Assembly: GCA_044508835.1 (NCBI GenBank)
Contig: JBIQHD010000001.1
Span: 248,001-312,000, forward strand
DNA length: 64,000 nt
Direction: 5' to 3'
Source: JAKFDI01 sp044508835
GTDB taxonomy: Bacteria; Pseudomonadota; Gammaproteobacteria; Burkholderiales; Burkholderiaceae_C
Shown here: positions 46,975-55,582 of the stretch, piece after piece
Numbering within the stretch: the stretch's first letter is position 1
How the letters are laid out: each line of letters begins with the position of its first letter
Position numbers and translations under genes: made by a program
Notes under the pieces: model-generated
Told to the model about the DNA's origin: nothing
What the model saw: the letters and a program-made list of their open reading frames with translations, nothing else
Databases searched by the model: none

Positions 46975-47722
46975 GGTGGCCTCGGCGTCCCAGGTAGACC
47001 TCGCGCACCCGCTCGTCGGCGCGGATCTGCGCCGGCGTGCCCTCGGTCAGGAGCTGCCCGCCCACCAGCACCGAGATGCGCTCGGCGAAGCGGAAGACGA
47101 GGTTCATGTCGTGCTCGATGAACAGCAGCGTCACGTCCCTGGGCAGGGCGCTGATGCGCTCGAAGATCAGCTCGCTCTGCGCCGCGGGCACGCCGGCGGC
47201 GGGCTCGTCGAGGATCAGCACCCGCGGCCGCGTGGCCAGCGCGATGGCGATCTCCACCAGCCGGCGCTGGCCGTAGGCGAGCGCGGCCACCGGCACCTGC
47301 TCGAAGGCCTCGAGCTGCACCAGCGCGAGCAGCCCGCGCGCCTCGTCGGCCGCCTGGCGGCGCGAGGCCATCGAGCGCCAGAAGACGTGGGACTCGCCGT
47401 CGCGCTCGATGAGCGCCATCTGGATGTTCTCCAGCACCGTGAGCCCGGTGAAGAGCTGGTTGATCTGGAAGGTGCGGGCCAGGCCCAGGCGCACGCGCTG
47501 CGCCTGGTGCAGGCGCGTCGCGTCCTGCCCGTCGATCAGCACGCGCCCGCTGGTGGCGCGCACCGAGCCCGTGAGCGCCGAGACGAAGGAGGTCTTGCCC
47601 GCGCCGTTGGGGCCGATGATGGCGTGGCGCGCGCCGGCCGGCAGCTTCAGCGACACCCGGTCCACGGCGGTGAAGTGGCCGTACCGCAGCGTGAGCGCGT
47701 CGGTTTCGATGGCCGGAGTCAT
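46961..47722 (-). CDS. livG: Branched-chain-type ABC transporter ATPase
   Basis: A 253-residue ATPase: Walker A GPNGAGKTS, the LivG-type signature LAYGQRRLVEIAIAL and Walker B RVLILDEPAAGVP. The 81-bp repeat lies between livM and this gene and carries GAGGGG 8 bases before the ATG, which would act as ribosome site. Confidence 0.93.
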   Translation of the reverse strand: MTPAIETDALTLRYGHFTAVDRVSLKLPAGARHAIIGPNGAGKTSFVSALTGSVRATSGRVLIDGQDATRLHQAQRVRLGLARTFQINQLFTGLTVLENIQMALIERDGESHVFWRSMASRRQAADEARGLLALVQLEAFEQVPVAALAYGQRRLVEIAIALATRPRVLILDEPAAGVPAAQSELIFERISALPRDVTLLFIEHDMNLVFRFAERISVLVGGQLLTEGTPAQIRADERVREVYLGRRGHHAAA

Positions 47723-47726
47723 CACT

Positions 47727-47807
47727 GCCCCTCGTCCGATGGAACCATCGGCCGGTCCCCCGAGGGGACGCGGGCCGGCTTGGGAGCGGCCCGGCGCTCG
47801 GCCCGCC
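47727..47807. repeat. 81-bp intra-operon repeat, copy 2
   Basis: Nearly identical to 16615-16695. On the minus strand it begins 1 base after the livM stop codon and ends 4 bases before the livG ATG, the same 4-base distance to the downstream start as copy 1. The differences fall in the loop of the CCGATG/CATCGG hairpin (GATA against GAAC). Confidence 0.85.
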
Positions 47808-47808
47808 G

Positions 47809-48762
47809 TCATCGCGTCCTCCCCAGCAGCCGCCGCAGCGTGTCGATCAGCCCGGCCAGCCCGCGCGGCAGCACGAAGACCGAGGCCATCAGCGCCAGCC
47901 CCACGCCGAGCTGCCAGTACTTCGGGCTGAGCGAGGAGAGCGCGTCCTTCAGCCAGGTGAACAGCGAGGCGCCGAGGATCACGCCGGGGATGCTGCCGGT
48001 GCCGCCCAGCGCCGTCATCATCACCACGTCGGCCGAGCGCTCGAAGCCCAGCATGTCGAGCGAGGCGAAGTTGCTCGTCTGCCCGAGCATCGCGCCGGCC
48101 ATGCCGGCCAGCGCTCCCGAGAGCACGTAGGCCATGGCGCGGTGGCGGCCGACCATGGCGCCCACCGCGTGCATGCGGTGGGTGTTCTCGCGCAGGCCGC
48201 GCAGCGCCAGGCCGAAGGGCGAGGTGGACACGCGCCACACGAGCACGTAGGTGAGCACCAGCCCGGCCAGCGTGTAGAAGAAGGCGACGTGGCCCTGGAA
48301 GTCGAACGCGAACAGCCCGGCCACCGGCCCGACCGCGAAGGACGACAGCCCGTCCGCGCCGCCGGTCAGGTCGTGCGCCTGGTTGGCCGCCTCGTAGAAC
48401 AGGAAGCCCACGCCCAGCGTGACCAGCAGCCGGTTGAAGTCGTTGCCCACCACGACGATGGGCGCCAGGATGCCCGCCGCCACGCCCGCCACCAGCATGC
48501 CCGCGGCCAGCGTCAGCAGCGGCTCGGTGACGCCGTGCCCGCCGAGCACGGCCACGGTGTAGGCGCCCAGCCCGAAGAACACCGCGTGGCCCAGCGACAC
48601 GATGCCGGCGTAGCCCTGCAGCAGGTCGTACGACAGCGCGAAGATCGCCACGATGAAGATGGTGCGCAGCAGGCCGAGGTAGTCGGGGAAGAGCAGCCAG
48701 CAGCCCAGCGCCAGCGCCAGGAGCACCGGCAGCGCGATGCGGATGTCGACGGCGCGGCTCAT
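47809..48762 (-). CDS. livM: Branched-chain-type ABC transporter permease LivM
   Basis: A 317-residue permease with eight or more membrane segments and the family stretches LLQGYAGIVSLGHAVFFGLG and SPFGLALRGLRENTHRMHAVG. It forms the channel with LivH. The start codon overlaps the livH stop by ATGA. Confidence 0.93.
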   Translation of the reverse strand: MSRAVDIRIALPVLLALALGCWLLFPDYLGLLRTIFIVAIFALSYDLLQGYAGIVSLGHAVFFGLGAYTVAVLGGHGVTEPLLTLAAGMLVAGVAAGILAPIVVVGNDFNRLLVTLGVGFLFYEAANQAHDLTGGADGLSSFAVGPVAGLFAFDFQGHVAFFYTLAGLVLTYVLVWRVSTSPFGLALRGLRENTHRMHAVGAMVGRHRAMAYVLSGALAGMAGAMLGQTSNFASLDMLGFERSADVVMMTALGGTGSIPGVILGASLFTWLKDALSSLSPKYWQLGVGLALMASVFVLPRGLAGLIDTLRRLLGRTR

Positions 48763-49628
48763 CGCAGCCTCCCCGCCAGCCCGCGCGGCATGAAGATCAT
48801 GGTCAGCACCAGCAGCGCGTAGATGACGAAGCTGCCCGTGGCCGGCACGTAGTACTTGAAGAGGGCATCGGCCGCGCCGAGGAAGAGCGCGGCAATGAAC
48901 GAGCCCAGGATGGAGCCCGGCCCGCCGATGGCCACCACCATCAGCACGATCACCAGGTACTTGAGCGGAAAGCTCGGGTCCAGCCCGAGGAAGCCCACCG
49001 CCAGCGCGCCGCCCAGCCCCGCGCAGGCGGCGCCCAGGCCGAAGGTCAGCGCGAACAGGCGCGACACGTTGATGCCGATGCTCTCGGCCGTGCCGCGCAG
49101 GTCGACCGCGGCGCGCACGCGCGCGCCGAACAGCGTGCGGTGGAACAGCGCCAGCAGCAGCGCGAGCGCCACCACGCCGGCGCCCATGAGGAAGACGCGG
49201 TAGCCGGTCGTCCAGGTGCCGAGCACGTTCACCCGCTGCGAGGCCCACTCGGGCAGCGGGATGGGCTGCTGCTGCGGGCCGAAGACGATGTTGGCCACGG
49301 CGCTGGCGGCGAACGCCAGGCCGATGGAGAACAGCACGTGCTGCAGCTCCGGCTTGCGGTAGAGGTGGGTGATCAGCGTGCGCTCCAGCGCCGCGCCGAC
49401 CAGCCCGGTGGCGGCGAAGGCCGCCGGCAGCGCCAGCAGGAAGGGCACGCCCAGGCTGCCCACCAGCACGACCATCAGGTAGCCCCCGCACATGGCGAAG
49501 GCCCCGTGCGCCAGGTTGATGAAGCGCATCAGGCCGAGCGTGATCGACAGGCCGATCGAGAACAGGAACAGCAGCATCCCGTAGGCCAGCCCGTCGACCA
49601 GGACGGTCGTGAGTCCCTGGAGGTTCAT
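48759..49628 (-). CDS. livH: Branched-chain-type ABC transporter permease LivH
   Basis: A 289-residue permease: YGMLLFLFSIGLSITLGLMR near the N-terminus, the FGARVRAAVDLRGTAESIGIN loop and a C-terminal LVLTMIFMPRGLAGR, all typical of LivH. It directly abuts the binding-protein gene (stop and start adjacent). Confidence 0.93.
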   Translation of the reverse strand: MNLQGLTTVLVDGLAYGMLLFLFSIGLSITLGLMRFINLAHGAFAMCGGYLMVVLVGSLGVPFLLALPAAFAATGLVGAALERTLITHLYRKPELQHVLFSIGLAFAASAVANIVFGPQQQPIPLPEWASQRVNVLGTWTTGYRVFLMGAGVVALALLLALFHRTLFGARVRAAVDLRGTAESIGINVSRLFALTFGLGAACAGLGGALAVGFLGLDPSFPLKYLVIVLMVVAIGGPGSILGSFIAALFLGAADALFKYYVPATGSFVIYALLVLTMIFMPRGLAGRLR

Positions 49629-50837
49629 TTACTTGGACTTCGCCGGGTCCTTGACGGCCTCGACCGTCGCGATGGGCTGGTTGACCAGCGCGCCGCCGGC
49701 CTTCACCGTGCGGCGGATGTAGATGTTCTGCACGATTTCGCGGGTGGCGGGGTCGATGCTGATCGGGCCGCGCGGGCTGTCGAGCTGCATGCCCTTGACG
49801 GCTTCCATGAACGCGTCGCCGGTCTTGCCGCCGGTCTTGGCGAGTGTCTTGTAGATCAGCGCCATCGCGTCGTAGCCCTGCACCACGCGGTAGCTCGGCA
49901 GCTGCCCGGCGTGCCTGGCCTGGAAGGCCTTCAGGAAGGTCTTGTTCGCCGCGTTGTCGATCTCGCTCTGGTAGTGCCAGGCGGAGATCGCGCCCTCGGC
50001 GGCGTCGCCCATGGCGGGCAGCAGGTTGTCGTCGACCACGTCGCCGGTCACCATGAGCTGGATGCCCGTGCCCGCAAGGCGCGCGCCGGCCTGCTTGACG
50101 AAGGCGATGGAGACGTCGCCGCCGGGGTTGAAGCCGAACACGATCTCCGGCTTGGCCTCGAGGGCGCGCTGCAGGTAGGGGCCGTACTCCATGGCCGACA
50201 GCGGCGTGCGGTCCTTGCCGAGGATCTTGCCGCCGCCTGCCTCGAAGCCCTTGACGAACCAGGTCTCGGCGTCGATGCCCGGCGCGTAGTCGGACACGAT
50301 GGTGTAGGCCGTCTTCCTGCCCTGCGCCGCCGCCCACTTGCCCAGCGTGTGCGCCACCATCGGCATGGTGCCGGAGATGCGGGTGTAGTAGGGCGACTTC
50401 TCGGTCAGCACCGAGGTCATGGCGTTGATGATGACTGCCGGCGTCTTCGCCTGCGTGAGGATGCCGGCCGCGGCCATGGCGTTCGGCGTGAAGCTGTAGC
50501 CGGCGATCAGCTCGGCCTTGTCGCGCGCGATCAGCTCCTGCGTCAGCCGGCGCGGCAGGTCGCCGGAGCCGGGGCCCTGGTCGTCCTTGACCACGAGGCG
50601 CACGGTGCGGCCCGCCGCCTCCTGGCCGTTGAGCTCCTGGTACAGCCGCATGCCGGTCTCGTAGTGCGCGCCCTGGTCGGCGAAGGTGCCCGACAGCGGC
50701 AGGATGACGCCGACGACCAGGTCCGACGCCGCCCGCGCCGGCGCGGCCGCGAGGCCGAGCGCCCCCGCCGAGAGGATGAGCGCGCTGCGCAGGGCCTGGC
50801 GGCGCAGTGCGGAGAAGGGAAGGTCACGCATGTCCAT
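49629..50837 (-). CDS. Periplasmic LivK-like substrate-binding protein
   Basis: A 402-residue type I periplasmic binding protein. The Sec signal (ALRRQALRSALILSAGALGL ... ARA) is followed by VVGVILPLSGTFADQGAHY and the two-lobe pattern of LivJ/LivK homologues. Such transporters in Burkholderiales often carry aromatic acids or amides rather than leucine. Linkage to pobA suggests a benzoate derivative, which is inference. AAGGA precedes the ATG. Confidence 0.92.
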   Translation of the reverse strand: MDMRDLPFSALRRQALRSALILSAGALGLAAAPARAASDLVVGVILPLSGTFADQGAHYETGMRLYQELNGQEAAGRTVRLVVKDDQGPGSGDLPRRLTQELIARDKAELIAGYSFTPNAMAAAGILTQAKTPAVIINAMTSVLTEKSPYYTRISGTMPMVAHTLGKWAAAQGRKTAYTIVSDYAPGIDAETWFVKGFEAGGGKILGKDRTPLSAMEYGPYLQRALEAKPEIVFGFNPGGDVSIAFVKQAGARLAGTGIQLMVTGDVVDDNLLPAMGDAAEGAISAWHYQSEIDNAANKTFLKAFQARHAGQLPSYRVVQGYDAMALIYKTLAKTGGKTGDAFMEAVKGMQLDSPRGPISIDPATREIVQNIYIRRTVKAGGALVNQPIATVEAVKDPAKSK

Positions 50838-50859
50838 GGTGGGGTCCTTTGTCTCGGGG

Positions 50860-51357
50860 TTATCTCGGGAGGGGAGGGACGGGATGTCCGGGGGGCGCGG
50901 CGGAATCGGTCTCGGAGGGCGTGCGGCCGCCGGGCGCCGGGCGTGCGGCGTAGGGCACCGGGTCGACGGTGGTGAAGCCGGTGCGCGAGGCGAAGCGCCA
51001 GCCCGCGGCGGTGCGCGCCAGCCGGTCCTCGAAGCCGCCCACGGTGACGGTGCCGCTGCCGTCGCCCGGTTCCACCAGCAGGATGGACCAGCAGGTGGCG
51101 CGGGCGTGGTCGCCGTCCAGCAGTTCCACCTCGGGGTTGGCGACGAGGTGCCGCCGCCCGGCGCCGCGCGGGCGGGCGAGGAAGGCCTGCAGGATCGCGG
51201 CGCGGCCGGCGACCGGGTGCGCCGGGTCGCTCGGGCGCGCGAAGCGGCCGTCCTCGGTGAAGAGCGCGGCCGCCTCTTCCCAGCGGCCCTCGTCGTTCAG
51301 CCGCGCGAAGCGGCGCTGGAGCTGCTCGATCTCGCGGATGTCGTCGGCCCGCGTCAT
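50860..51357 (-). CDS. SnoaL/NTF2-like protein
   Basis: A 165-residue cone-fold protein: an N-terminal helix-rich start (IEQLQRRFARLNDEGRWEEAAALFTEDGRF) and a beta-sheet core (TCWSILLVEP, GGFEDRLART) typical of SnoaL-like or ring-hydroxylating-dioxygenase beta-subunit-like proteins. The last ~25 residues are Pro-rich and look disordered. The function is unknown, perhaps an isomerase or accessory subunit. It overlaps the isochorismatase gene by ATGA. Confidence 0.85.
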   Translation of the reverse strand: MTRADDIREIEQLQRRFARLNDEGRWEEAAALFTEDGRFARPSDPAHPVAGRAAILQAFLARPRGAGRRHLVANPEVELLDGDHARATCWSILLVEPGDGSGTVTVGGFEDRLARTAAGWRFASRTGFTTVDPVPYAARPAPGGRTPSETDSAAPPGHPVPPLPR

Positions 51358-52055
51358 GTTCCCGCCGCCTCCGCGCCCGCGGGCCGCAGGATCTCGTCCA
51401 GCAGCTCGTCCACGGACACCACGTCGCCGAAGCTCTGGTACACCGTCTGGAAGCCGACGTTGTGGTCGTCCTCGAAGCGCGCGGCGTTGGCGTCGGACAC
51501 CATGGCCACGCGGTAGTCGAGCATCATCGCGTCGCGCGCCGAGGTCTCGCAGCAGAAGTTGGTCAGCATGCCGGCGATGGCGACGTTGCGGATGCCCCGC
51601 GCGTCCAGCTTCTCCGGCAGGTCGGAGTGCCTGGGGATGAAGCCGCTGAAGCGCCGCTTCTCGGCGTGGATGTCCTCGGGCCGCGCGTCCAGGTCGGCGT
51701 GCAGCGCCTGCCCGGGGTGGCCGCGGCTGAGGTGGTCGCGGTGGCGCCGGGCGTTCTCCGGGGTGAAGAAATAGTCGTGGTACAGCGGCCAGAGGCTCTC
51801 GCCGTTTTCGCCGGCCACCATGTTCACCCAGGCGACGTGGCCGCCGCGCTCGCGGAAGGCCCGCGCCATCCGGTTGATGTTGGGGATGATGGCCACGGCG
51901 GTGGGCACGTCGCGCACGTAGAACTCCTGCATGTCGACGACGACCAGCGCGGTCTCGCGGGGCTCGAAGCGGTCGAAGACGCGGCGGCGGCCGCGCTTCT
52001 TCATCACGCGGTCGATCACGTACTGCGGCATCCGGAACTGGGCGGGCTGGGTCAT
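51354..52055 (-). CDS. Isochorismatase-family cysteine hydrolase
   Basis: A 233-residue hydrolase with catalytic Asp41 (VVDMQEFYV), Lys133 (EKRRFSGF) and Cys168 (TNFCCE). It is first in the nine-gene leftward operon that ends with pobA and is divergent from a double-HTH LysR gene. An amidase-type step releasing an aromatic acid or amine from an amide is a reasonable guess. An imperfect dyad ATGCGCGGGCC ... GGGCCTGCGCAT (52054-52096) starts at its ATG and is a candidate operator. Confidence 0.9.
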   Translation of the reverse strand: MTQPAQFRMPQYVIDRVMKKRGRRRVFDRFEPRETALVVVDMQEFYVRDVPTAVAIIPNINRMARAFRERGGHVAWVNMVAGENGESLWPLYHDYFFTPENARRHRDHLSRGHPGQALHADLDARPEDIHAEKRRFSGFIPRHSDLPEKLDARGIRNVAIAGMLTNFCCETSARDAMMLDYRVAMVSDANAARFEDDHNVGFQTVYQSFGDVVSVDELLDEILRPAGAEAAGT

Positions 52056-52138
52056 GCGCGGGCCTTATCGTGGGTGCGGAGGGAGGGCCTGCGCATCTTG
52101 CGTCGGCGCCGTTCGCCGCGGCGGTGAAAAATGGCGAG

Positions 52139-53458
52139 ATGGCGTTCAGTAAAACTCATGGCCCGGCCGACGGCGCCGCGGCGGACCCGGCCGGGCCCGC
52201 GGCGCGCGGGCGCGCGCCCGTCGAAACGATCGGGTTCAACCCGCGCCACCTGAAGGTGTTCGTCGCCGTCGCCCGCGCGGGCAGCGTGGCCGGGGCAGTG
52301 GAGCGCATCGCGCGGGTGCAGTCGGCCATCACGCGCTCGATCCAGGAGCTCGAGGCGGACCTGCAGGTCGCCCTGTTCGAGCGGCGCCCGCAGGGCATGC
52401 GGCTCACCGAGTTCGGCAGCGTGCTGCTGGCGCGGGCCGAGGGCGTGTTCGCCGAGCTCGAGCAGGCTCGCCAGGCCCTGGCCGCGCTGTGGGAAGGGCA
52501 GCGCTGGAACCCCAATGCGCCGATCTTCACCCTCGCCATCGGGCGGCAGCGGCTGCTGGTGTTCGTCGACCTGATGAAGCAGCGCCACATGGGCACGGTG
52601 GCCGAGCGCTTCGGCCTGTCGCAGCCGGCGGTGAGCCTGGCGCTGCGCGAGGTGGAGCAGGGCGTCGGCGTGCCGCTGGCCTCCCGCGGGGCGGCGGGCA
52701 TCGTGCCCAACGCCGCGGGCGAGGCGCTGGCCTTCCACCTGCGCCGGGCGCTGGCCGAGATGGCCCGGGCGCAGGAGGAGATCGTCTCGCGCCAGCAGGG
52801 CATGACCGGGCGCGTGGTGGTGGGCACGCTCTCGCTCGGGCGCGGCTGGCTGCTGCCGCAGGCCATCATCCGCACCACCCGGGCGCATCCGCGCATCCGG
52901 GTCTCGACCATCGAGGGCAGCTTCGAGCATCTGGCGAGCCTGCTGCACGCGGGCGAGATCGACTTCATCCTCGGCGGCCTGCGGCCCCACGAGCAGACGG
53001 CCGGCTTCGTCTCGCGGCCGGTGCTGCGCTCGGGCATCGTGCTGCTGGCGCGCCGCGGGCACCCGCTGTGCGAGGCGCTGGCGCACGAAGGCTGGCCCGG
53101 CCTGGAGGGCGCGCGCTGGGTGCTGCCGCCGCGCGGCACCTGGACGCGCAGCTCGCTCGAGGCGGCGCTGTCGGACCAGCAGCTCGGGCCGGCCGAGGTC
53201 GTCGTCGAGACGGCCGACAACGTCATCACCCGCTCGCTGGTGGCGAGCAGCGACCTGCTCACCGCCGCCTCGCCCCATCTCTTCAAGGACGAGATCGCCT
53301 CCGGCCAGCTCGCCGTGCTGCCGCTCGTGCCGGGCTCCGAGCCGCGCGACATCGGCGTCGTCCTGCGCGCGAACGGAACCTTGACCGTGGCGGGCCGGCT
53401 GCTGATGGAGGCGGTGCTGACGGCTTCCGACGCCGACCCGCCGGCGGACGGGGCATAA
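52139..53458 (+). CDS. LysR-type regulator with two tandem DNA-binding domains (copy B)
   Basis: A 439-residue regulator with two consecutive winged helices, residues ~34-95 (VFVAVARAGSVAGAVERIAR, QSAITRSIQELE) and ~136-197 (VFVDLMKQRHMGTVAERFG, QPAVSLALREVEQG), offset by about 101 residues, then one effector domain (GRVVVGTLSLGRGWLLPQAI). In the second unit LxSRGAAG replaces the usual LF-R wing residues. It is divergent from the pobA/ABC operon, its likely target. The ATG at 52139 was chosen; the frame is open further upstream with a possible GTG at 52070. Confidence 0.88.
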   Translation: MAFSKTHGPADGAAADPAGPAARGRAPVETIGFNPRHLKVFVAVARAGSVAGAVERIARVQSAITRSIQELEADLQVALFERRPQGMRLTEFGSVLLARAEGVFAELEQARQALAALWEGQRWNPNAPIFTLAIGRQRLLVFVDLMKQRHMGTVAERFGLSQPAVSLALREVEQGVGVPLASRGAAGIVPNAAGEALAFHLRRALAEMARAQEEIVSRQQGMTGRVVVGTLSLGRGWLLPQAIIRTTRAHPRIRVSTIEGSFEHLASLLHAGEIDFILGGLRPHEQTAGFVSRPVLRSGIVLLARRGHPLCEALAHEGWPGLEGARWVLPPRGTWTRSSLEAALSDQQLGPAEVVVETADNVITRSLVASSDLLTAASPHLFKDEIASGQLAVLPLVPGSEPRDIGVVLRANGTLTVAGRLLMEAVLTASDADPPADGA

Positions 53459-53467
53459 GGGGGGCGC

Positions 53468-54685
53468 ATGGACGACCTCGTCGCCGCCCTCTACCGGCAG
53501 GAAGGCCGGCGCGTGTTCTCCACGCTGGTGCGCCTGCTCGGCAGCTTCGACGCGGCCGAGGACGCGCTGCACGACGCCTTCATCGCCGCCTCCGAGCAGT
53601 GGCCGGGCCAGGGCGTGCCGGCGAACCCGGTGGCGTGGCTCGTCTCCGCGGGCCGCTTCAAGGCGATCGACCGCATCCGCCGCGACCGGCGCTTCGTCGC
53701 CTCGGACGACGCCGACGCGCTGATCGACGCGGTGGCCGACGAGGCCCCCGGCTGGGAGCAGCGCTGGGACGAGCGGGAAGCCATCGAGGACGACCGCCTG
53801 CGCCTGGTCTTCACCTGCTGCCACCCGAGCCTGGCCGAGGAGGCGCGCATCGCGCTCACGCTGCGCGAGGTGTGCGGCCTGACCACCGAGGCCATCGCCG
53901 GCGCCTTCCTCGTGGCCACGCCCACGCTGGCGCAGCGCATCGTGCGCGCCAAGGCCAAGATCGCGGCGGCGCGCATCCCCTACGAGGTGCCGGGGCCGGC
54001 CGAGCGGCCCGCGCGGCTGGCCAGCGTGCTGCGGGTGGTGTACCTGGTGTTCAACGAGGGCCATGCGGCGCATGCCGCCGGGCTGGCCGACGAGGCCATC
54101 CGCCTGGCCCGCCTGCTGCACGCCCTGCTGCCCGAGCCGGAGGTGCAGGGCCTGCTCGCCCTGCTGCTGCTGCACGACGCCCGCCGCGCCGCGCGCACCG
54201 GCGCCGGCGGCGAACTGATCCCGCTGGAAGCGCAGGACCGCGCGCTGTGGGACCGCGGCGCCATCGACGAAGGCTGCGCGCTGGCCGAGGCGGCGCTGTC
54301 GCGGCGCGGCTTCGGCGCCTACGCCCTGCAGGCCGCCATCGCCGCGGTGCACGGCGAGGCCGCCAGCGCCGCCGAGACCGACTGGCCGCAGATCGTCGGC
54401 CTGTACGACGCGCTGCTGCGCCTGGAGCCGAGCCCGGTGATCGCGCTCAACCGCGCCGTGGCCGTGGGGATGCGCGACGGCCCCGAGGCCGGCCTGGCGC
54501 TGGTCGAGCCGCTGCTGCCCCTGCTGCCCGGCTACCACGCGGCGCCGGCCGCGGCCGCCGACCTGTGCCGCCGCGCCGGCCGGACGGACGAGGCCCGGGC
54601 CCACTACCGCGTCGCCATCGCCCTGGCGCGGCAGGCGCCCGAGCGGCGCTTCCTGCAGCGCCGGCTGGCGGAAGCGGGCGGATGA
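53468..54685 (+). CDS. ECF42-type RNA polymerase sigma factor with C-terminal helical extension
   Basis: A 405-residue protein. Sigma region 2 (LVRLLGSFDAAEDALHDAF, RFKAIDRIRRDRRF) and region 4 (LTLREVCGLTTEAIAGAFLVATPTLAQRIVRAKAKI) are followed by a ~200-residue DUF6596/TPR-like extension (VYLVFNEGHAAHA, LNRAVAVGMRDGPEAGL), the hallmark of group ECF42. These sigma factors have no anti-sigma gene and are encoded with DGPF/YCII proteins, as here. AAGGGG precedes the ATG. The preceding stop is 9 bases upstream. Confidence 0.92.
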   Translation: MDDLVAALYRQEGRRVFSTLVRLLGSFDAAEDALHDAFIAASEQWPGQGVPANPVAWLVSAGRFKAIDRIRRDRRFVASDDADALIDAVADEAPGWEQRWDEREAIEDDRLRLVFTCCHPSLAEEARIALTLREVCGLTTEAIAGAFLVATPTLAQRIVRAKAKIAAARIPYEVPGPAERPARLASVLRVVYLVFNEGHAAHAAGLADEAIRLARLLHALLPEPEVQGLLALLLLHDARRAARTGAGGELIPLEAQDRALWDRGAIDEGCALAEAALSRRGFGAYALQAAIAAVHGEAASAAETDWPQIVGLYDALLRLEPSPVIALNRAVAVGMRDGPEAGLALVEPLLPLLPGYHAAPAAAADLCRRAGRTDEARAHYRVAIALARQAPERRFLQRRLAEAGG

Positions 54686-54782
54686 AGATTTTTCGGGAGG
54701 CCTGTCGAAACGCGCCGCAGCCGTTCGACCAGGGGGTGCCGGCGCATCGCCGCCGCCACTTCATCCACCCAAGGAGACCGCC

Positions 54783-55229
54783 ATGTCCACCACGCTCACC
54801 CCCTACCTCAGCTTCGACGGCAAGACCCGCGAGGCCTTCGCGTTCTATGCCCAGGCGCTCGGCGCCACGGTCGAGACCATGATGAGCTTCGCCGACATGC
54901 CGGCCATGCCCGCGCCGGAGGAAGGCTGCGCCGGCGGCATGCCCACGGGCGACGGCATCATGCATGCGTCCCTCGTGCTGCCCGGCGGGGCGCGCCTGTT
55001 CTCCGGCGACGTGCCGCCCGGCATGCCCTTCGACGGCATGAAGGGCGTGATGCTCGCGCTGCAGTACGACACCGTCGACGAGGCGCGCTGCGCCTTCGAG
55101 GCCCTGTCGCCCGGCGGCCAGGTGACGATGCCGCTGGCGCCCGCGTTCTGGGCCAAGACCTTCGGCATGCTGACCGACCGCTTCGGCGTGAGCTGGGCCG
55201 TCAACGGCGAGCCCGTCGCCTTCCAATGA
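54783..55229 (+). CDS. PhnB-like VOC-fold protein
   Basis: A 148-residue glyoxalase/bleomycin-resistance-fold protein: LTPYLSFDGKTREAFAFYAQ, the ASLVLPGGARLFSGD strand and FGMLTDRFGVSWAVN, as in PhnB/YjdN proteins that accompany ECF42 sigma factors. AAGGAG lies ahead of the ATG. The stop overlaps an ATG of the YCII gene. The role in the module is unknown. Confidence 0.9.
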   Translation: MSTTLTPYLSFDGKTREAFAFYAQALGATVETMMSFADMPAMPAPEEGCAGGMPTGDGIMHASLVLPGGARLFSGDVPPGMPFDGMKGVMLALQYDTVDEARCAFEALSPGGQVTMPLAPAFWAKTFGMLTDRFGVSWAVNGEPVAFQ

Positions 55230-55249
55230 CCCCTTTCGAGGAACGCGCC

Positions 55250-55582
55250 GTGAAGTACCTCTGCCTGGTCTACCTCGACGCGGAGCACTGGAACGCCTGC
55301 CCCGACGCCGAATGCGCCGCCTACGCCGAGCGGCTCGCCGCCGGCCGCCGGCTGTTGGCCGCCGACCCGCTGCACGGCACCCATACCGCCACCACGGTGC
55401 GCGTGCGCAACGGCGAGGTGACGCTGTTCGACGGCCCCTTCGCCGAGACGCGGGAGATGCTGGCCGGCTTCTACCTGGTCGACGCGAAGGACCTGAACGA
55501 GGCCATCCAGCTCGCCGCCGGCATCCCGCCCGCGCGCCACGGCAGCATCGAGGTGCGGCCGGTGCGGGAGCTGCAGGTCTAG
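55250..55582 (+). CDS. YCII/DGPF-family protein of the ECF42 module
   Basis: A 110-residue ferredoxin-like-fold protein with VKYLCLVYLD at the start and the diagnostic DGPFAETR motif. DGPF proteins are the usual target and partner genes of ECF42. The GTG at 55250 has GAGGAA at ideal spacing and gives the standard N-terminus; an ATG at 55226 overlapping the VOC stop is an in-frame alternative. The stop TAG is supplied by the CTAG end of the palindromic element. Confidence 0.88.
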   Translation: MKYLCLVYLDAEHWNACPDAECAAYAERLAAGRRLLAADPLHGTHTATTVRVRNGEVTLFDGPFAETREMLAGFYLVDAKDLNEAIQLAAGIPPARHGSIEVRPVRELQV

